Below, one piece after another: positions 50,910 through 60,169 of a DNA stretch of 64,000 bases (position 1 is the first letter of the stretch; every line of letters begins with the position of its first letter). The translations under genes and the position numbers were made by a program. This DNA is from DASTBU01 sp035711845 (GTDB taxonomy: Bacteria > Acidobacteriota > Vicinamibacteria > Vicinamibacterales > 2-12-FULL-66-21). The DNA lies in assembly GCA_035711845.1 (NCBI GenBank), contig DASTBU010000148.1:1-64000 (forward strand), read 5' to 3'. The notes under the pieces were generated by a model that was not told the origin of the DNA, ran no database searches, and was given only the letters and a program-made list of their open reading frames with translations.

Positions 50910-51629
50910 GTGCGTACTGTCCTGCTGTTGATTCTCCTGACACTTGGGGTGTTGTTCGACGGACTGCTTCGCGTGCCGGAGAAGACGCCGGTTTTCGTGC
51001 TCGGTACCCTGTACAAGCGTCACGAAGCAGTGCCGCGTTACGATCTGGCGGCGCTCCGCCGGGCTCTCAGCGCGATTCAACCTGCCGCGCTCGTTCTCGA
51101 CGTGACGCCCGAGGAGCTGGCCGCGCGAAAGGTGTGGCCGGGCAAGATCGAGTACCCGGGTGTGATCTTTCCGTTCATCGACGCAGGACGGTACCGCGTC
51201 TACGCGGCGGAGCCGGACGAGCCGATGTTCAGCGAGATCGTCCAATCGATCTCTGCGGCGGTGAAGGCGCTCGAACGCGAGCAGCCGGAGGTCTCCGCAG
51301 GACTCGATCGGCTCGAGGACGCGGCGTACGGGGCGCTGTATCGTTCGTGGCAGTCGCCGGCCGACGTGAACAGTGCGGTCACCGACCGGGTCATGTCCGG
51401 CAAACAGGCACTGGAGTCGCGCCTGGTCGGTCCGGTGATGCTCGAAGGAGGGGAGCGCTGGAACCGGCACGTGCTCGACGTCATTCTGCAGGCCACCCGC
51501 GAGAACCGCGGCCGACGCGTGCTCGTCCTCGTCGGCATCGAGAATCGCCACTGGTTCGTGGAGCACCTGCGCGGTTTGCCCGATGTGGAGCTGGTCGAGA
51601 TGGAATCCTGGTTGCGGCAGAACTTGTGA
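50910..51629 (+). CDS. Unknown TraB/ChaN-like protein upstream of the LytS kinase
   Basis: A 239-residue protein with a GTG start and a GAGGAGGAA site. An N-terminal hydrophobic segment (TVLLLILLTLGVLFDGLL) may be a signal or anchor. The body reads VFVLGTLYKRHEAVPRYDLA, AIQPAALVLDVTPEELAARK and later VLVLVGIENRHWFVEHL, an alpha/beta pattern like TraB/ChaN- or DUF5694-type proteins. The reaction is unknown. It precedes the LytS/LytTR genes by about 30 bases on the same strand and may be part of their operon. Confidence 0.6.
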   Translation: MRTVLLLILLTLGVLFDGLLRVPEKTPVFVLGTLYKRHEAVPRYDLAALRRALSAIQPAALVLDVTPEELAARKVWPGKIEYPGVIFPFIDAGRYRVYAAEPDEPMFSEIVQSISAAVKALEREQPEVSAGLDRLEDAAYGALYRSWQSPADVNSAVTDRVMSGKQALESRLVGPVMLEGGERWNRHVLDVILQATRENRGRRVLVLVGIENRHWFVEHLRGLPDVELVEMESWLRQNL

Positions 51630-51662
51630 CCCGGTGCATGCTCGTCATGTCGCCATGGCACA

Positions 51663-52763
51663 ATGCGACTCGTGAATCATTCCCGCCGCGCTGTGCTCGT
51701 CATGGCAGCGACGACGACCGCCTGGCTGGCGCTGGCGCTCGCCGTGGGCATGCAGGGGTATGTGGCGGCGGCGTATCGCGGGCGGCCGATGCCATGGGCG
51801 CAGGCGCTCGCCTATCCGGTCATCTTCTACGCGGTGTGGGCGGTGCTGACCCCGGGGATTCTCGGGCTGGCCAGCCGGCTGCCGCCTCGCGGCAGCGTCG
51901 CGTTCGTCGCCCTCCACCTCTTCACGAGCGTTGTCGTCGCGCTGGTCCACGCGAGGGGGTTCGTGTTCCTGCTCTCCCGCATCCAGCCGGACGTGTGGGC
52001 CGGACTGGAAACGGGCCAGGTCGTGATGAACGCCGTTGTCGCGAATTTCCATTCGAACGTGCTGCTGTACTGGGTCGTCGCCGGCGGGTCGTGGTTGTTC
52101 GCCTACTATCGGCGGTCCCGCGAGCGCGACATGCGCGCGGCGCAGCTCGAAGCGCGGCTGGCGCGGGCCGAGCTGCAGGTGCTGAAGATGCAGCTGCATC
52201 CGCACTTCCTGTTCAACACGCTGCACGCGATCTCGGCGCTCGTGCACGAGGACCCGGAGGCGGCCGATCGCATGCTGAGCCAGCTCGGAGACCTGCTCCG
52301 CGCCACGCTCGCGGCGGGCGAAGCGCAGGAGGTGCCGCTCGGCCGCGAGCTCGAGTTCATCGATCGGTATCTCGACATCGAGCGGCAGCGTCTCGGCGAA
52401 CGATTGCAGGTCGATCGCGACATCGACGGCGCGGCCCTCGATGCGCTGGTGCCGAGCCTTCTTCTTCAGCCGCTGATCGAGAACGCCATTCGTCACGGCA
52501 TTGCCCCGAGCGCTGCCGGCGGCACGATCCGCATTCGCGCCCGCTGTGAGTCCGGCGCCCTGCGTCTGCAGATCGCCGATGACGGGAAGGGCTGCGATCC
52601 CCGGGCGCTCGTCCCCGGTGTAGGCCTGTCCAATACCAGGGCCAGGCTCGCGCAGCTCTATGGCGCGGCGTATCGGTTCAGCGTCACGGGCGCGGCCGGC
52701 GCCGGAGTGGAGGTAGATCTCACGCTGCCGCACCGATCCGTGCCGATCGCGGGAGTGCGCTGA
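51663..52763 (+). CDS. LytS/YpdA-type sensor histidine kinase
   Basis: A 366-residue membrane kinase. Four helices occupy about residues 10-150 (VMAATTTAWLALALAVGMQG, WAQALAYPVIFYAVWAVLTP, SVAFVALHLFTSVVVALV, LLYWVVAGGSWLFAYYR). A coiled linker leads to the His_kinase domain with LKMQLHPHFLFNTLHAIS (phosphoacceptor H181), then a HATPase with LLLQPLIENAIRHGIAPS (N-box) and LQIADDGKGCDP and GVGLSNTRARLAQLYGA (G boxes). It stops 2 bases before the GTG of its LytTR regulator. The signal sensed is unknown. Confidence 0.93.
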   Translation: MRLVNHSRRAVLVMAATTTAWLALALAVGMQGYVAAAYRGRPMPWAQALAYPVIFYAVWAVLTPGILGLASRLPPRGSVAFVALHLFTSVVVALVHARGFVFLLSRIQPDVWAGLETGQVVMNAVVANFHSNVLLYWVVAGGSWLFAYYRRSRERDMRAAQLEARLARAELQVLKMQLHPHFLFNTLHAISALVHEDPEAADRMLSQLGDLLRATLAAGEAQEVPLGRELEFIDRYLDIERQRLGERLQVDRDIDGAALDALVPSLLLQPLIENAIRHGIAPSAAGGTIRIRARCESGALRLQIADDGKGCDPRALVPGVGLSNTRARLAQLYGAAYRFSVTGAAGAGVEVDLTLPHRSVPIAGVR

Positions 52764-52765
52764 GC

Positions 52766-53524
52766 GTGGCGATCCGGACGCTGATCGTGGACGACGAACC
52801 GCTGGCGCGACGGCGCCTGATGCGATTGCTCGGGGAAAGCGCCGACGTCGAGATTGTGGGACAGTGTCAGAACGGCGCCGAAGCAATCGAGGCGATCGGC
52901 CGCGACTCCCCCGATCTCGTGTTTCTCGACGTGCAGATGCCCGGCGCGGACGGCTTTGCCGTGCTCGAGGCGATAGCCGCCGACCGCCTCCCGATGATCG
53001 TGTTCGTCACCGCCTACGATCAGTACGCCATTCAGGCATTCGAGGCCCAGGCCATCGATTATCTCCTCAAGCCGTTCAGCCGCGAACGCTTCGAGAAGAT
53101 GATGGTGCGCGTGCGGTCGGCGTCGGTGCGAGGCGAGTCCGATCGCCTCGCCCGGCAGGTGCTGGCGCTCCTGAAGCAAGATCGGAATGGCGGAGATTCG
53201 CTCCGCCTCGTGGCGCGTTCGGTGGGGAGCGTGTCGCTCGTCAACGTGGAGGACGTGGACTGGATCCAGGCGGAGGGCAACTACGCGCGCGTCCACACGG
53301 CCCGGGCGTCGCAGCTCGTGCGCGAAACCCTCAGTTCTCTGTCGTCCCGGCTGCCGCGACGCTTCCGTCGCATCCATCGCGGCATCATCGTGAACGTCGA
53401 TCGCGTGGCGGAGCTGAAGCCAGGCCCGCGCGGAGACTACGTCGTGATCCTGCGCAATGGCACCCGCCTGAGGTTCAGCCGGCGCTTCCGCCACGAGTGG
53501 CCGGAAATCTTCGGAGCAGTGTGA
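52766..53524 (+). CDS. LytTR-family response regulator
   Basis: A 252-residue regulator starting at GTG. The receiver domain (residues 1-120) has the DD pair D9/D10, phosphoacceptor D55 (LVFLDVQMPG), TAYDQ threonine and LLKPF lysine. The LytTR DNA-binding domain begins about residue 150 (LVARSVGSVSLVNVEDVDWI then QAEGNYARVH) and ends RRFRRIHRGIIVNVDRVAEL, RLRFSRRFRHEWPEIFG. It forms a two-component pair with the upstream LytS-type kinase. Target genes are unknown; the ADOP permease downstream is on the opposite strand and convergent. Confidence 0.95.
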   Translation: MAIRTLIVDDEPLARRRLMRLLGESADVEIVGQCQNGAEAIEAIGRDSPDLVFLDVQMPGADGFAVLEAIAADRLPMIVFVTAYDQYAIQAFEAQAIDYLLKPFSRERFEKMMVRVRSASVRGESDRLARQVLALLKQDRNGGDSLRLVARSVGSVSLVNVEDVDWIQAEGNYARVHTARASQLVRETLSSLSSRLPRRFRRIHRGIIVNVDRVAELKPGPRGDYVVILRNGTRLRFSRRFRHEWPEIFGAV

Positions 53525-53642
53525 AGACGCCTCGACCGAGATCCCGGCACGCGAGGCCCGACGAGGAACGGACGATCACGACGATCATCACGATCACGAC
53601 GACCACGAAGATCCGAAGGAAGGGATCGACCAAGGGACCGAT

Positions 53643-56105
53643 TTATTCCGCTCTGAGCGACTTGACCGGATCCATTGCCGCAGCTCGCCGCGCAGGCATC
53701 CAGGACGAGAGGAACATCACGGCGCCGAGCAGGGTGAGCGCGAGGCCGAATGCCAGCGGGTCGATCGGCTTCAAGCCCACCAGCAGGCTCCCAAGCAGCC
53801 TGGAGAGCACTGCAGCAAGCGCCAGCCCGACCGACGCGCCCACCAGCGCCAGCGTGGCGGCCTGGCGCAGCACGAGCCACAGCACGGCACGGTGCGGCGC
53901 CCCGACGGCCAGCCGGATGGCAATCTCGCGCGTGCGCTGCGCTGCCGAGAACGCCGTGAGCCCGTAGAGGCCCAGGGCGCAGAGCAACAGCCCGATGATG
54001 CCGACGCTCGCGGCGATCCATGCCGCAATGCGTTGCGGCAAGAGCCCGATTGCCGTCGCTTCCTCGAGCGTTGCCGTGTGAATCACCGGGAGCATCGGAT
54101 CGAAGGCGATCACCGCGCGTCGGAGATCGTTGATGCACGACTGGCCCGGCCCGCGGCGGACGAAGAAGTGCACCTCTGACATGAACTGCTGCCTCATCGG
54201 AACGTAGATGAAGTTCCGCGGGCTCTCCCCGACCATTCTGTACTTGCCATCGTGCGCCACGCCGACGATTTCGAGCATCCGCTGCTCGTTCGGCCCCATC
54301 TCCTGGACGAGCGTCCGGCCGACGGCACTTTGTCCTGGCCACACCTTCGCGGCCATCGTCTCGTTCACGATGGCTACGAACGGGGCGCCCTCGCGATCCT
54401 GTGCGCTGAACGGCCGGCCCTTCACGATTGGCATCTGAAGCGATTGAAAGTAGTCCGGCGATACGACATCCCAGTCGGCATCGATCTGATCGCTGCCGTC
54501 GGGACCGACGTACCCGGGTGAGCGCAGCCCGCCCAGCCCCAGGCCGCCACCCTGCAGCGGCACCATTCGCGACGTGCCGACACTCGTCACTCCAGGGACG
54601 AGCCGGAAGCGATCCATCAACGACTCGACCGCGCGGATCCCGTCGGCGTCGGTTCGGTAGCCCGCGATCCTGGTGTCGATGTCGAGCATATCGACGTTCT
54701 TCGCATTGAAACCCACGTCGACCGTGGCTGCTTCCTGCAGGGAACGGAGGAACAGGCCCGCGACCACCAGCAACACCAACGCGATGGCCACCTGTCCCGC
54801 CACGAGCCCTTGCCGGAGCCACACGCGACGACGGTCGGATGTCGCGTTGGATCCCCGGAGCGCAGGAGACATATCGACGCGAGTGGTCTGGAGGGCGGGG
54901 AGGAGCGCGAAGGCCACCGCTGCCAGCCCCGATAGCGCGAAGGCGAACGCGTGGACGCGCGGGTCGACTCGCAGCTCGAGCGCGATGGGGATGGGAAGAC
55001 TCGGCTGGTAGGAGCTCAGAACGCCGACCAGGATGTAGGTGAGCGGGACGCTGGCGGCACCGGCCAGGACCGCGAGCGTCAGCCCTTCCAGCAGCAGCTG
55101 CTTGATCAATCTGCCGCGGGAGGCACCGACGGCCAGTCGGGTCGCGAACTCGCGCCGCCGATCCAGGCCGCGCGCGAGCAGCATACCGGCGACGTTGCTG
55201 CAGGCAATCAGCAGCACGAGCCCCGTGAGGGCGCCGAGCATCCCGACAAAGCCCTGGACCGGCGCCGCCATCGGTCCGGGGACCCGGGTCGAGAGCGCCA
55301 CCGCGACGCCCCAGCGTTCGGCGCGCTCGTCGCCGCGGTTCTTCAGATACCCCTGCATGATTGCGTGCAGCTCGTCGCGCGCCTGCCCTGCGCTCACCCC
55401 GGGCTTCAACCGTCCGAGGGCGGTCATCCACACTGATCCGTGCTCGGCGAGCATCGAACGTTCGCTCGCACGCACGTGCGCGTCCATGGCCATCGGTACC
55501 CAGCAGTCGGTGCCGAACAACGTCGTCCCCGCGAAGCCTTTTTCCGCAACGCCAATCACCGTGTACGGCCGATTGTTGAGCCGCAGCATCTGTCCAACGA
55601 TGTCCGGACGCGCGTCGAAGCGCCGCTCCCAGAACCCGTGGCTGAGGACAACGACCGGGTGGGTGTCGGGCGTGCGGTCCTCGTCGGGGACGAAGAAGCG
55701 TCCCTGTGCCGGCCGGGCGCCGATTACCTCGAAGTAGTTGCCGGATACCAGCGACGCGAACACTCGCTCCGACGACTGCGCGTCTCCCAGGCTCATGACC
55801 TGGGCGGCCAGCTGCTGCGCCGATATGCCCTCCAGCAGCGTATTGCGGTCCCTCATTTCCTCGAACAGCGGATAACCGAAGTTGTCCAGTCCTTCGCCTC
55901 GAGTGCTGCGTCCGATGTCCACGAGCGTCGCCGGGCTGGCGATGCCCGGCCGCGGGCGCAGCAGGAGCGCGTCCGCCAGGCTGAAGATGGCGGACGTCCC
56001 TGCCACCCCCGCCGCGAGCGAGAGCACGGATGTCAGCGTGAAGATGGGGCTCTTGGAGAAGAGACGAAGGGCGAAGCGGACGTCGGACGCTGTACTCACG
56101 GACAC
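53643..56105 (-). CDS. ADOP-family ABC transporter permease, copy 4
   Basis: An 820-residue permease with no nearby methionine start; the GTG at 56105 (or 56099) is the likely start, reading VSVSTASDVRFALRLFSKSP with the first helix at LTSVLSLAAGVAGTSAIFSL. Two MacB_PCD/FtsX units follow (LVLLIACSNVAGMLLARGLD and a final block ending AARRAAAMDPVKSLRAE). The frame stays open to 57197, but that part is antisense of the glycosidase gene. The 160-base GGTCC-repeat tract lies between it and the glycosidase stop. It converges with the LytTR gene. No PadR or ATPase adjoins. Confidence 0.9.
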   Translation of the reverse strand: MSVSTASDVRFALRLFSKSPIFTLTSVLSLAAGVAGTSAIFSLADALLLRPRPGIASPATLVDIGRSTRGEGLDNFGYPLFEEMRDRNTLLEGISAQQLAAQVMSLGDAQSSERVFASLVSGNYFEVIGARPAQGRFFVPDEDRTPDTHPVVVLSHGFWERRFDARPDIVGQMLRLNNRPYTVIGVAEKGFAGTTLFGTDCWVPMAMDAHVRASERSMLAEHGSVWMTALGRLKPGVSAGQARDELHAIMQGYLKNRGDERAERWGVAVALSTRVPGPMAAPVQGFVGMLGALTGLVLLIACSNVAGMLLARGLDRRREFATRLAVGASRGRLIKQLLLEGLTLAVLAGAASVPLTYILVGVLSSYQPSLPIPIALELRVDPRVHAFAFALSGLAAVAFALLPALQTTRVDMSPALRGSNATSDRRRVWLRQGLVAGQVAIALVLLVVAGLFLRSLQEAATVDVGFNAKNVDMLDIDTRIAGYRTDADGIRAVESLMDRFRLVPGVTSVGTSRMVPLQGGGLGLGGLRSPGYVGPDGSDQIDADWDVVSPDYFQSLQMPIVKGRPFSAQDREGAPFVAIVNETMAAKVWPGQSAVGRTLVQEMGPNEQRMLEIVGVAHDGKYRMVGESPRNFIYVPMRQQFMSEVHFFVRRGPGQSCINDLRRAVIAFDPMLPVIHTATLEEATAIGLLPQRIAAWIAASVGIIGLLLCALGLYGLTAFSAAQRTREIAIRLAVGAPHRAVLWLVLRQAATLALVGASVGLALAAVLSRLLGSLLVGLKPIDPLAFGLALTLLGAVMFLSSWMPARRAAAMDPVKSLRAE

Positions 56106-56135
56106 ATTAGACAAAGTTGGCGAGAGGAATGTTTC

Positions 56136-56300
56136 AGTCCCTGGGTCCCTTGGTCCCTGGGTCCTTGGTCCATCGGGTCCGGGTCCCTTCGTCCTTGGTC
56201 TTTCCCTTGGTCCCCTTGGTCCCTTGGTCCCTGGGACCCCGGACCAGGGACCCGGACCGGGGACCCAGGACCAGGGACCAGGGACCGAGGGACCGAATGC
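56136..56300. repeat. GGTCC-type short-unit palindromic tract
   Basis: About 160 bases composed of GGTCCCTT, GGTCCCTG and TCCTTGGTCC words on the left and their complements (GGACCAGGGACC) on the right, so the tract is a long imperfect inverted repeat. It begins immediately before the glycosidase stop (56300) and ends 30 bases before the start of the ADOP gene, both minus strand. Unit, size and placement mirror the CGATCGAG tract at 47.4 kb. It has no CRISPR-like spacers. Confidence 0.8.
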
Positions 56301-58963
56301 TACCCGCCAGGCTCCCGTGGACCCAGCCGTGCGCGGATCGTGCGGTCGTTCCAGTCGCGGTCGGAGAGAGGGAACGAGACTTCCAGCAGACGCACGGAAC
56401 CCTGGCGGCTGAGCTCGCGGGCGCCGTCGAGCGATTGGATGGCGAATGGCACATCGGCTTTCAGCCGGTACGTGCGCCCGCTCCGGCCCTGAAGGCGGGC
56501 GATGTAGGTGTCCCCCTCCAGGCGCGCGTCGATGATCCGGAGCCGCCGTGGCTCGTCGCCGAGCTGGAGCGGCTCGTTGACCGGAGCCATCTCGATCCCG
56601 GGGCGGTGACGGAGCTGGATGGTCTCTGCTCTGGAGAAGTCGGCGTCGAGCCTCAGCCGGACGCCGCGGGTGGCATCCCCATCGACGCGGACGAACCGGC
56701 TCGTGGCGCGGGAGGGCACCAGCTCCGCGCCGGGAGGCAGCGTGATCTCGATCGACAGTGCTGCCGTACCGGACCGAGGGCCGGCGCTCACGGTGGTCGT
56801 CTCGCGCGTGCGTTCCACCGAGAAGTCGAACAGGGCATCGCGCCAGCGCAGGTTCTTCACTCGCAGATACGGCCATCCGGCTGGAAGCTGAGGCGCCAGC
56901 CGCATCCGCGCTGGCGTGGGCGCGGCGCCGTCGTTCGAACCGCGCGGGGGGGCTTCCGCGCTGCCGATTCCCAGCAACCCGCGCAGCAGCGTGGACACGT
57001 AGCCCGTGGTTGCGAAGAGCTGGTGCGGAACGGCCGCATCGATCGAGCGGAGCCGATCGCCGGAGAACAGCTCCGCGATGTAGCCCCGGGCTTCGAGAAA
57101 AGTCAGATCGGCGGTGCCGTCCAGATACGCCCACGCCGCCGCCGCGCGATGATTCCGGTAGAGCGCAAGCGCGGCGAACTCGGTCAGGAACGGCCACACG
57201 GCTCCGTTGTTGTAACTGAGCGGTTCGTACAGGTCGCTTTCACGAGACAGCATCCGCGCGCCCCAGTCCGTGCCGACGCCGGAGCCGGCGAGCTGGTCCA
57301 GCATCCCTGCCACCGCCGGCCGCCGCTCGTCGAACACGCCGCGCCAGATCCCGAAGGCCGGCCACACGGTCAGTTCGGCCTGACCACGGCCATCTTTCAT
57401 CACCGCGAAATTCACGCGCCGGTTCTCGTCGTCCAGGAACCGCCGGTTGAGCGACTCGCGCGCCTTGCCGGCAGCGACACGTGCGGTCACCGCGAAGGGT
57501 GGGTCCGCGATGGCCGCGAGATCGGCGGCCGCTGCCGCGGCTTCCGTCCACACGGCGCCCAGGAACACATCGGTGAGCACGTCGCGCCTGCGCAGCGTGC
57601 CGGTCTCGACCGCGGCCAGGCCCGCTTTCGTGTTGTCCATCAGGCCATCGCCGTCCTCGTCGGTCGAGGCACAGTAGTCGTAGGCCTTTCGAATCGAGGG
57701 CCAGAAGTCGCGCGCCATCGCCTCGTCGCCGCTGGCCGCCACGAAGTCGCGCACGGCGACGATATAGAGCGGCGTAGTGTCGGCATGGTAGTAGCCGTAA
57801 GGGTAGTCCTCGAACCATCGAATGTAGTTCGCGCCCTGCGAGAGCTCGTGCATCATCTTGCCGTCGGCGCGCTGGCGCTTCCGGAGGAACTCGAGCGAGG
57901 CCTTCACGGTGGGAAAATCCCCGTACGCACTCATCGCCCACGCGTTCACGAAGGTATCGCCACCGAAAAACCAGCCGAAGCCGGGGCGCTCGGTGAGTCC
58001 CGACGGCCCCAGCCCCGCGATCAGGCCGCAGCCGAGATGGGGGTTGCAGACGAAGCCTTTGTCGAGTGCGACCTTGCCCCATTCGAGCGCGAGATCGATG
58101 CGGCGGTCGGGGGTCTCGATACTCGTCAGCTCGCTGCGCACCTTCTCGTAGTGCGCGACCGTGTCGCGATGGAGCCGCTCGACCGACGAAAGGAGCTGCT
58201 CGTATGTCGCTCGCGCCGCCTTGATGCCGTCCGGGCTGGCCGTAATGACAATGGGCACGAGTCCCCTGGCGGCGTCCCCCGGCGTGATGCGGATCGTGAA
58301 CTGCGAGGGGGCGTCCGGCAGGTTGTGCGCCGGCTGCTCGGGCGGCGTGAGACCGAGCGGCGACCCGACGAGCGCGCTGTGCCTGCCGCTTCCTTCACCC
58401 GCCACGTACGCCTTCACCCCGTCGTCCCAGTAGCTGTATTGGCCGCCGAGGGCGGCCGGCCACATGGGCTTCAGGTCGATTCGAAACTTCACGACGATGG
58501 AGATCGTTTCCGAGGTGTGCACGTCGAGCAGAACCAGGCCGCCTGCGGTGTCGATGGGCACGAACCACGTGGCATCGACCGTGAACGACGGATGCGCGTA
58601 GCGCACGGTGCTCGATTCGGGGCGGACGTCAACCGTGGACGCGAGGCTGGAACCCGGCATGGGGTCGGCGTAGGCAGCCACGCCGAACGACAGGTTGAAG
58701 TCGTGGAGCACCTTGAGCGGATACACCCAGGCTTCGAAACTGCCATCCTCCCGTCCGAGAAACGCCGCACGGCGGCCGGAGGCCTCCATGTACCGCGTCA
58801 GCCGCGCGGGACCGGCGAGCGCGATCGGGTGCTCGCCGCGACCGAATCGCGGCACGGCGGCCGCCGGCCCGGGCGGCTCCTGCACAGCGGCTGCGACCCG
58901 TTCCGGACCGGTCGCAGCGAGCGCGAGAAGGACGATCATGAGCGTGAACGCAGACGATGGCAC
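56300..58963 (-). CDS. Six-hairpin glycoside hydrolase (amylo-1,6-glucosidase/GH63-like)
   Basis: An 887-residue secreted protein. GTG 58963 starts a signal peptide (FTLMIVLLALAATGPERVAA). The N-terminal beta-sandwich (residues about 40-290, with LKVLHDFNLSFGVAAYADPM and SYWDDGVKAYVAGE) precedes an (alpha/alpha)6 barrel holding RPGFGWFFGGDTFVNAWAMS, YPYGYYHADTTPLYIVAVRD, STDEDGDGLMDN and LYEPLSYNNGAVWPF. This order matches MGH/amylo-alpha-1,6-glucosidase-type GH63/GH37-like enzymes. The catalytic acids are probably the aspartate of GGDTF and glutamates in the barrel. A C-terminal beta domain follows. Polysaccharide or trehalose-like substrate is inferred. A palindromic tract lies at its stop. 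Confidence 0.88.
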   Translation of the reverse strand: MPSSAFTLMIVLLALAATGPERVAAAVQEPPGPAAAVPRFGRGEHPIALAGPARLTRYMEASGRRAAFLGREDGSFEAWVYPLKVLHDFNLSFGVAAYADPMPGSSLASTVDVRPESSTVRYAHPSFTVDATWFVPIDTAGGLVLLDVHTSETISIVVKFRIDLKPMWPAALGGQYSYWDDGVKAYVAGEGSGRHSALVGSPLGLTPPEQPAHNLPDAPSQFTIRITPGDAARGLVPIVITASPDGIKAARATYEQLLSSVERLHRDTVAHYEKVRSELTSIETPDRRIDLALEWGKVALDKGFVCNPHLGCGLIAGLGPSGLTERPGFGWFFGGDTFVNAWAMSAYGDFPTVKASLEFLRKRQRADGKMMHELSQGANYIRWFEDYPYGYYHADTTPLYIVAVRDFVAASGDEAMARDFWPSIRKAYDYCASTDEDGDGLMDNTKAGLAAVETGTLRRRDVLTDVFLGAVWTEAAAAAADLAAIADPPFAVTARVAAGKARESLNRRFLDDENRRVNFAVMKDGRGQAELTVWPAFGIWRGVFDERRPAVAGMLDQLAGSGVGTDWGARMLSRESDLYEPLSYNNGAVWPFLTEFAALALYRNHRAAAAWAYLDGTADLTFLEARGYIAELFSGDRLRSIDAAVPHQLFATTGYVSTLLRGLLGIGSAEAPPRGSNDGAAPTPARMRLAPQLPAGWPYLRVKNLRWRDALFDFSVERTRETTTVSAGPRSGTAALSIEITLPPGAELVPSRATSRFVRVDGDATRGVRLRLDADFSRAETIQLRHRPGIEMAPVNEPLQLGDEPRRLRIIDARLEGDTYIARLQGRSGRTYRLKADVPFAIQSLDGARELSRQGSVRLLEVSFPLSDRDWNDRTIRARLGPREPGG

Positions 58964-59047
58964 GCGTGGATTGTAGTCCGGCCGGGGAACGAGCATGCCC
59001 GCGGTACGATCGGGTAGACTCTCGTGGCGGTTCTGGAGGGATGCCGC

Positions 59048-60040
59048 ATGGAGTCCCAGCCGATCGAGCAGAAATTCCGCGCGGCGCTCGACGCGCTCGT
59101 CGAACGGATCAGTCAGGACCGCGCAGTCCTGGCGGCGATCCTCTGCGGCAGCCTGTCGCACGACACCGTGTGGGCCAGATCCGACATCGATCTCGTCCTC
59201 GTCACGATCGACGACCGGAAGCTCGAGGCGGCGCATCGGGAGCTGTACGCCGACGGCGTGAACGTGCACGCGCTGCTCCTGCCCCGGGCCGAGTTCCGCG
59301 CGGCGGTCGAGGGCTCCATCCACAACTCGTTCATCCATTCGTTTCTGACCAAGGGGCGGCTCCTCTACACCCACGACGAGACGATTGCCGATCTGTGCGC
59401 ACGGCTGCATGGCATCGGCGGCCGCGATACACAGGTGCAGCTGCTGCGGGCGGCCATCCACGCGCTCTCGGCGATTTACAAGGCCCACAAATGGCTCATC
59501 ACGCGCGGCGACCTCGATTACACCGCGCTGTGGATTCTCTACGCGGCGACGCCGCTGGCGCAGATCGAGGTGATGGAACGCGGCCTGCTCGCCGACCGCG
59601 AGGTGATCCCGCAGGCGATGAAGCTCGATCCCGCGTTCTTCGCGACGATTTACACGGACTTGCTCAACAAGAAGAAGACGCGGCAGAGCATGCAGGCGGC
59701 GTTGGACGCGATCGATGCCTATGTCGCCGGCCGCACCGGGCGGCTGTTCGGGCTGGTGATCGAATACCTGCGCGAGGCGGGCGAGGCCCGCACGGCCAGC
59801 GAGATCGAGAGCCACTTCACGCGACATTTCGACGTGAGCGGCGCGACCGCGGCGTGCGAGTATCTGGCCGACGAGGGGCTCATCGGCAAGGCCTCGGCGC
59901 CGCTTCGTCTCACGAAGAAGAGCAGCCTCGACGTCGAAGAGCTGGCGTTCTTCCACCTTGGCGAGGCTGACCGCCGGACATCCTGGGAAGGCCGTTTGTG
60001 TGGTGAGTCGCCAATGCGAAAGCCACGGCAGTCACGCTGA
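59048..60040 (+). CDS. Nucleotidyltransferase-fold protein with C-terminal winged helix
   Basis: A 330-residue protein. The NTase core near residues 25-60 has the GSLSHDTVWARSDIDLVLVT pattern (GS-x...D-x-D), the minimal metal-binding motif of MNT/antibiotic-adenylyl-like enzymes. A helical HEPN-like middle (HALSAIYKAHKWLITRGDLD, LLNKKKTRQSMQAALDAI) follows, and the last 90 residues look like a winged helix (TASEIESHFTRHFDVSGATA, EYLADEGLIGKASAPLRL). Substrate and target are unknown. ATG 59048 has GGAGGG 7-8 bases upstream; a GTG at 59024 is possible. It is followed by a 129-base gap and uvrA. Confidence 0.7.
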   Translation: MESQPIEQKFRAALDALVERISQDRAVLAAILCGSLSHDTVWARSDIDLVLVTIDDRKLEAAHRELYADGVNVHALLLPRAEFRAAVEGSIHNSFIHSFLTKGRLLYTHDETIADLCARLHGIGGRDTQVQLLRAAIHALSAIYKAHKWLITRGDLDYTALWILYAATPLAQIEVMERGLLADREVIPQAMKLDPAFFATIYTDLLNKKKTRQSMQAALDAIDAYVAGRTGRLFGLVIEYLREAGEARTASEIESHFTRHFDVSGATAACEYLADEGLIGKASAPLRLTKKSSLDVEELAFFHLGEADRRTSWEGRLCGESPMRKPRQSR

Positions 60041-60169
60041 ACACGACGGAGCGTTGGACGCGAAGCACTTGAAAGGCGAACGCAGTCATCGCGTTCTTCG
60101 TGTCATCGTGATCATCGTGAGAACCGGGGGATCGTCTTCGTCCGGACTTACTCGGGAGCAATTCGCTGC

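Noticed and set aside
56136..56300. Possible CRISPR or tandem-repeat protein coding tract
   Set aside because: Repeats are short and inverted, not direct with spacers, and no open frame with a start runs through as a gene.
53643..57197. 1184-codon frame as one protein
   Set aside because: The part upstream of 56105 overlaps the glycosidase gene and the GGTCC repeat tract; ADOP family sequence starts at the GTG at 56105 or 56099.
56117..59017. 966-codon plus-strand reading frame across the glycosidase gene
   Set aside because: It is antisense to a gene with clear domain motifs, has no ribosome site, and its arginine/glycine/valine-rich sequence shows no family. Long antisense frames are common in high-GC coding DNA.
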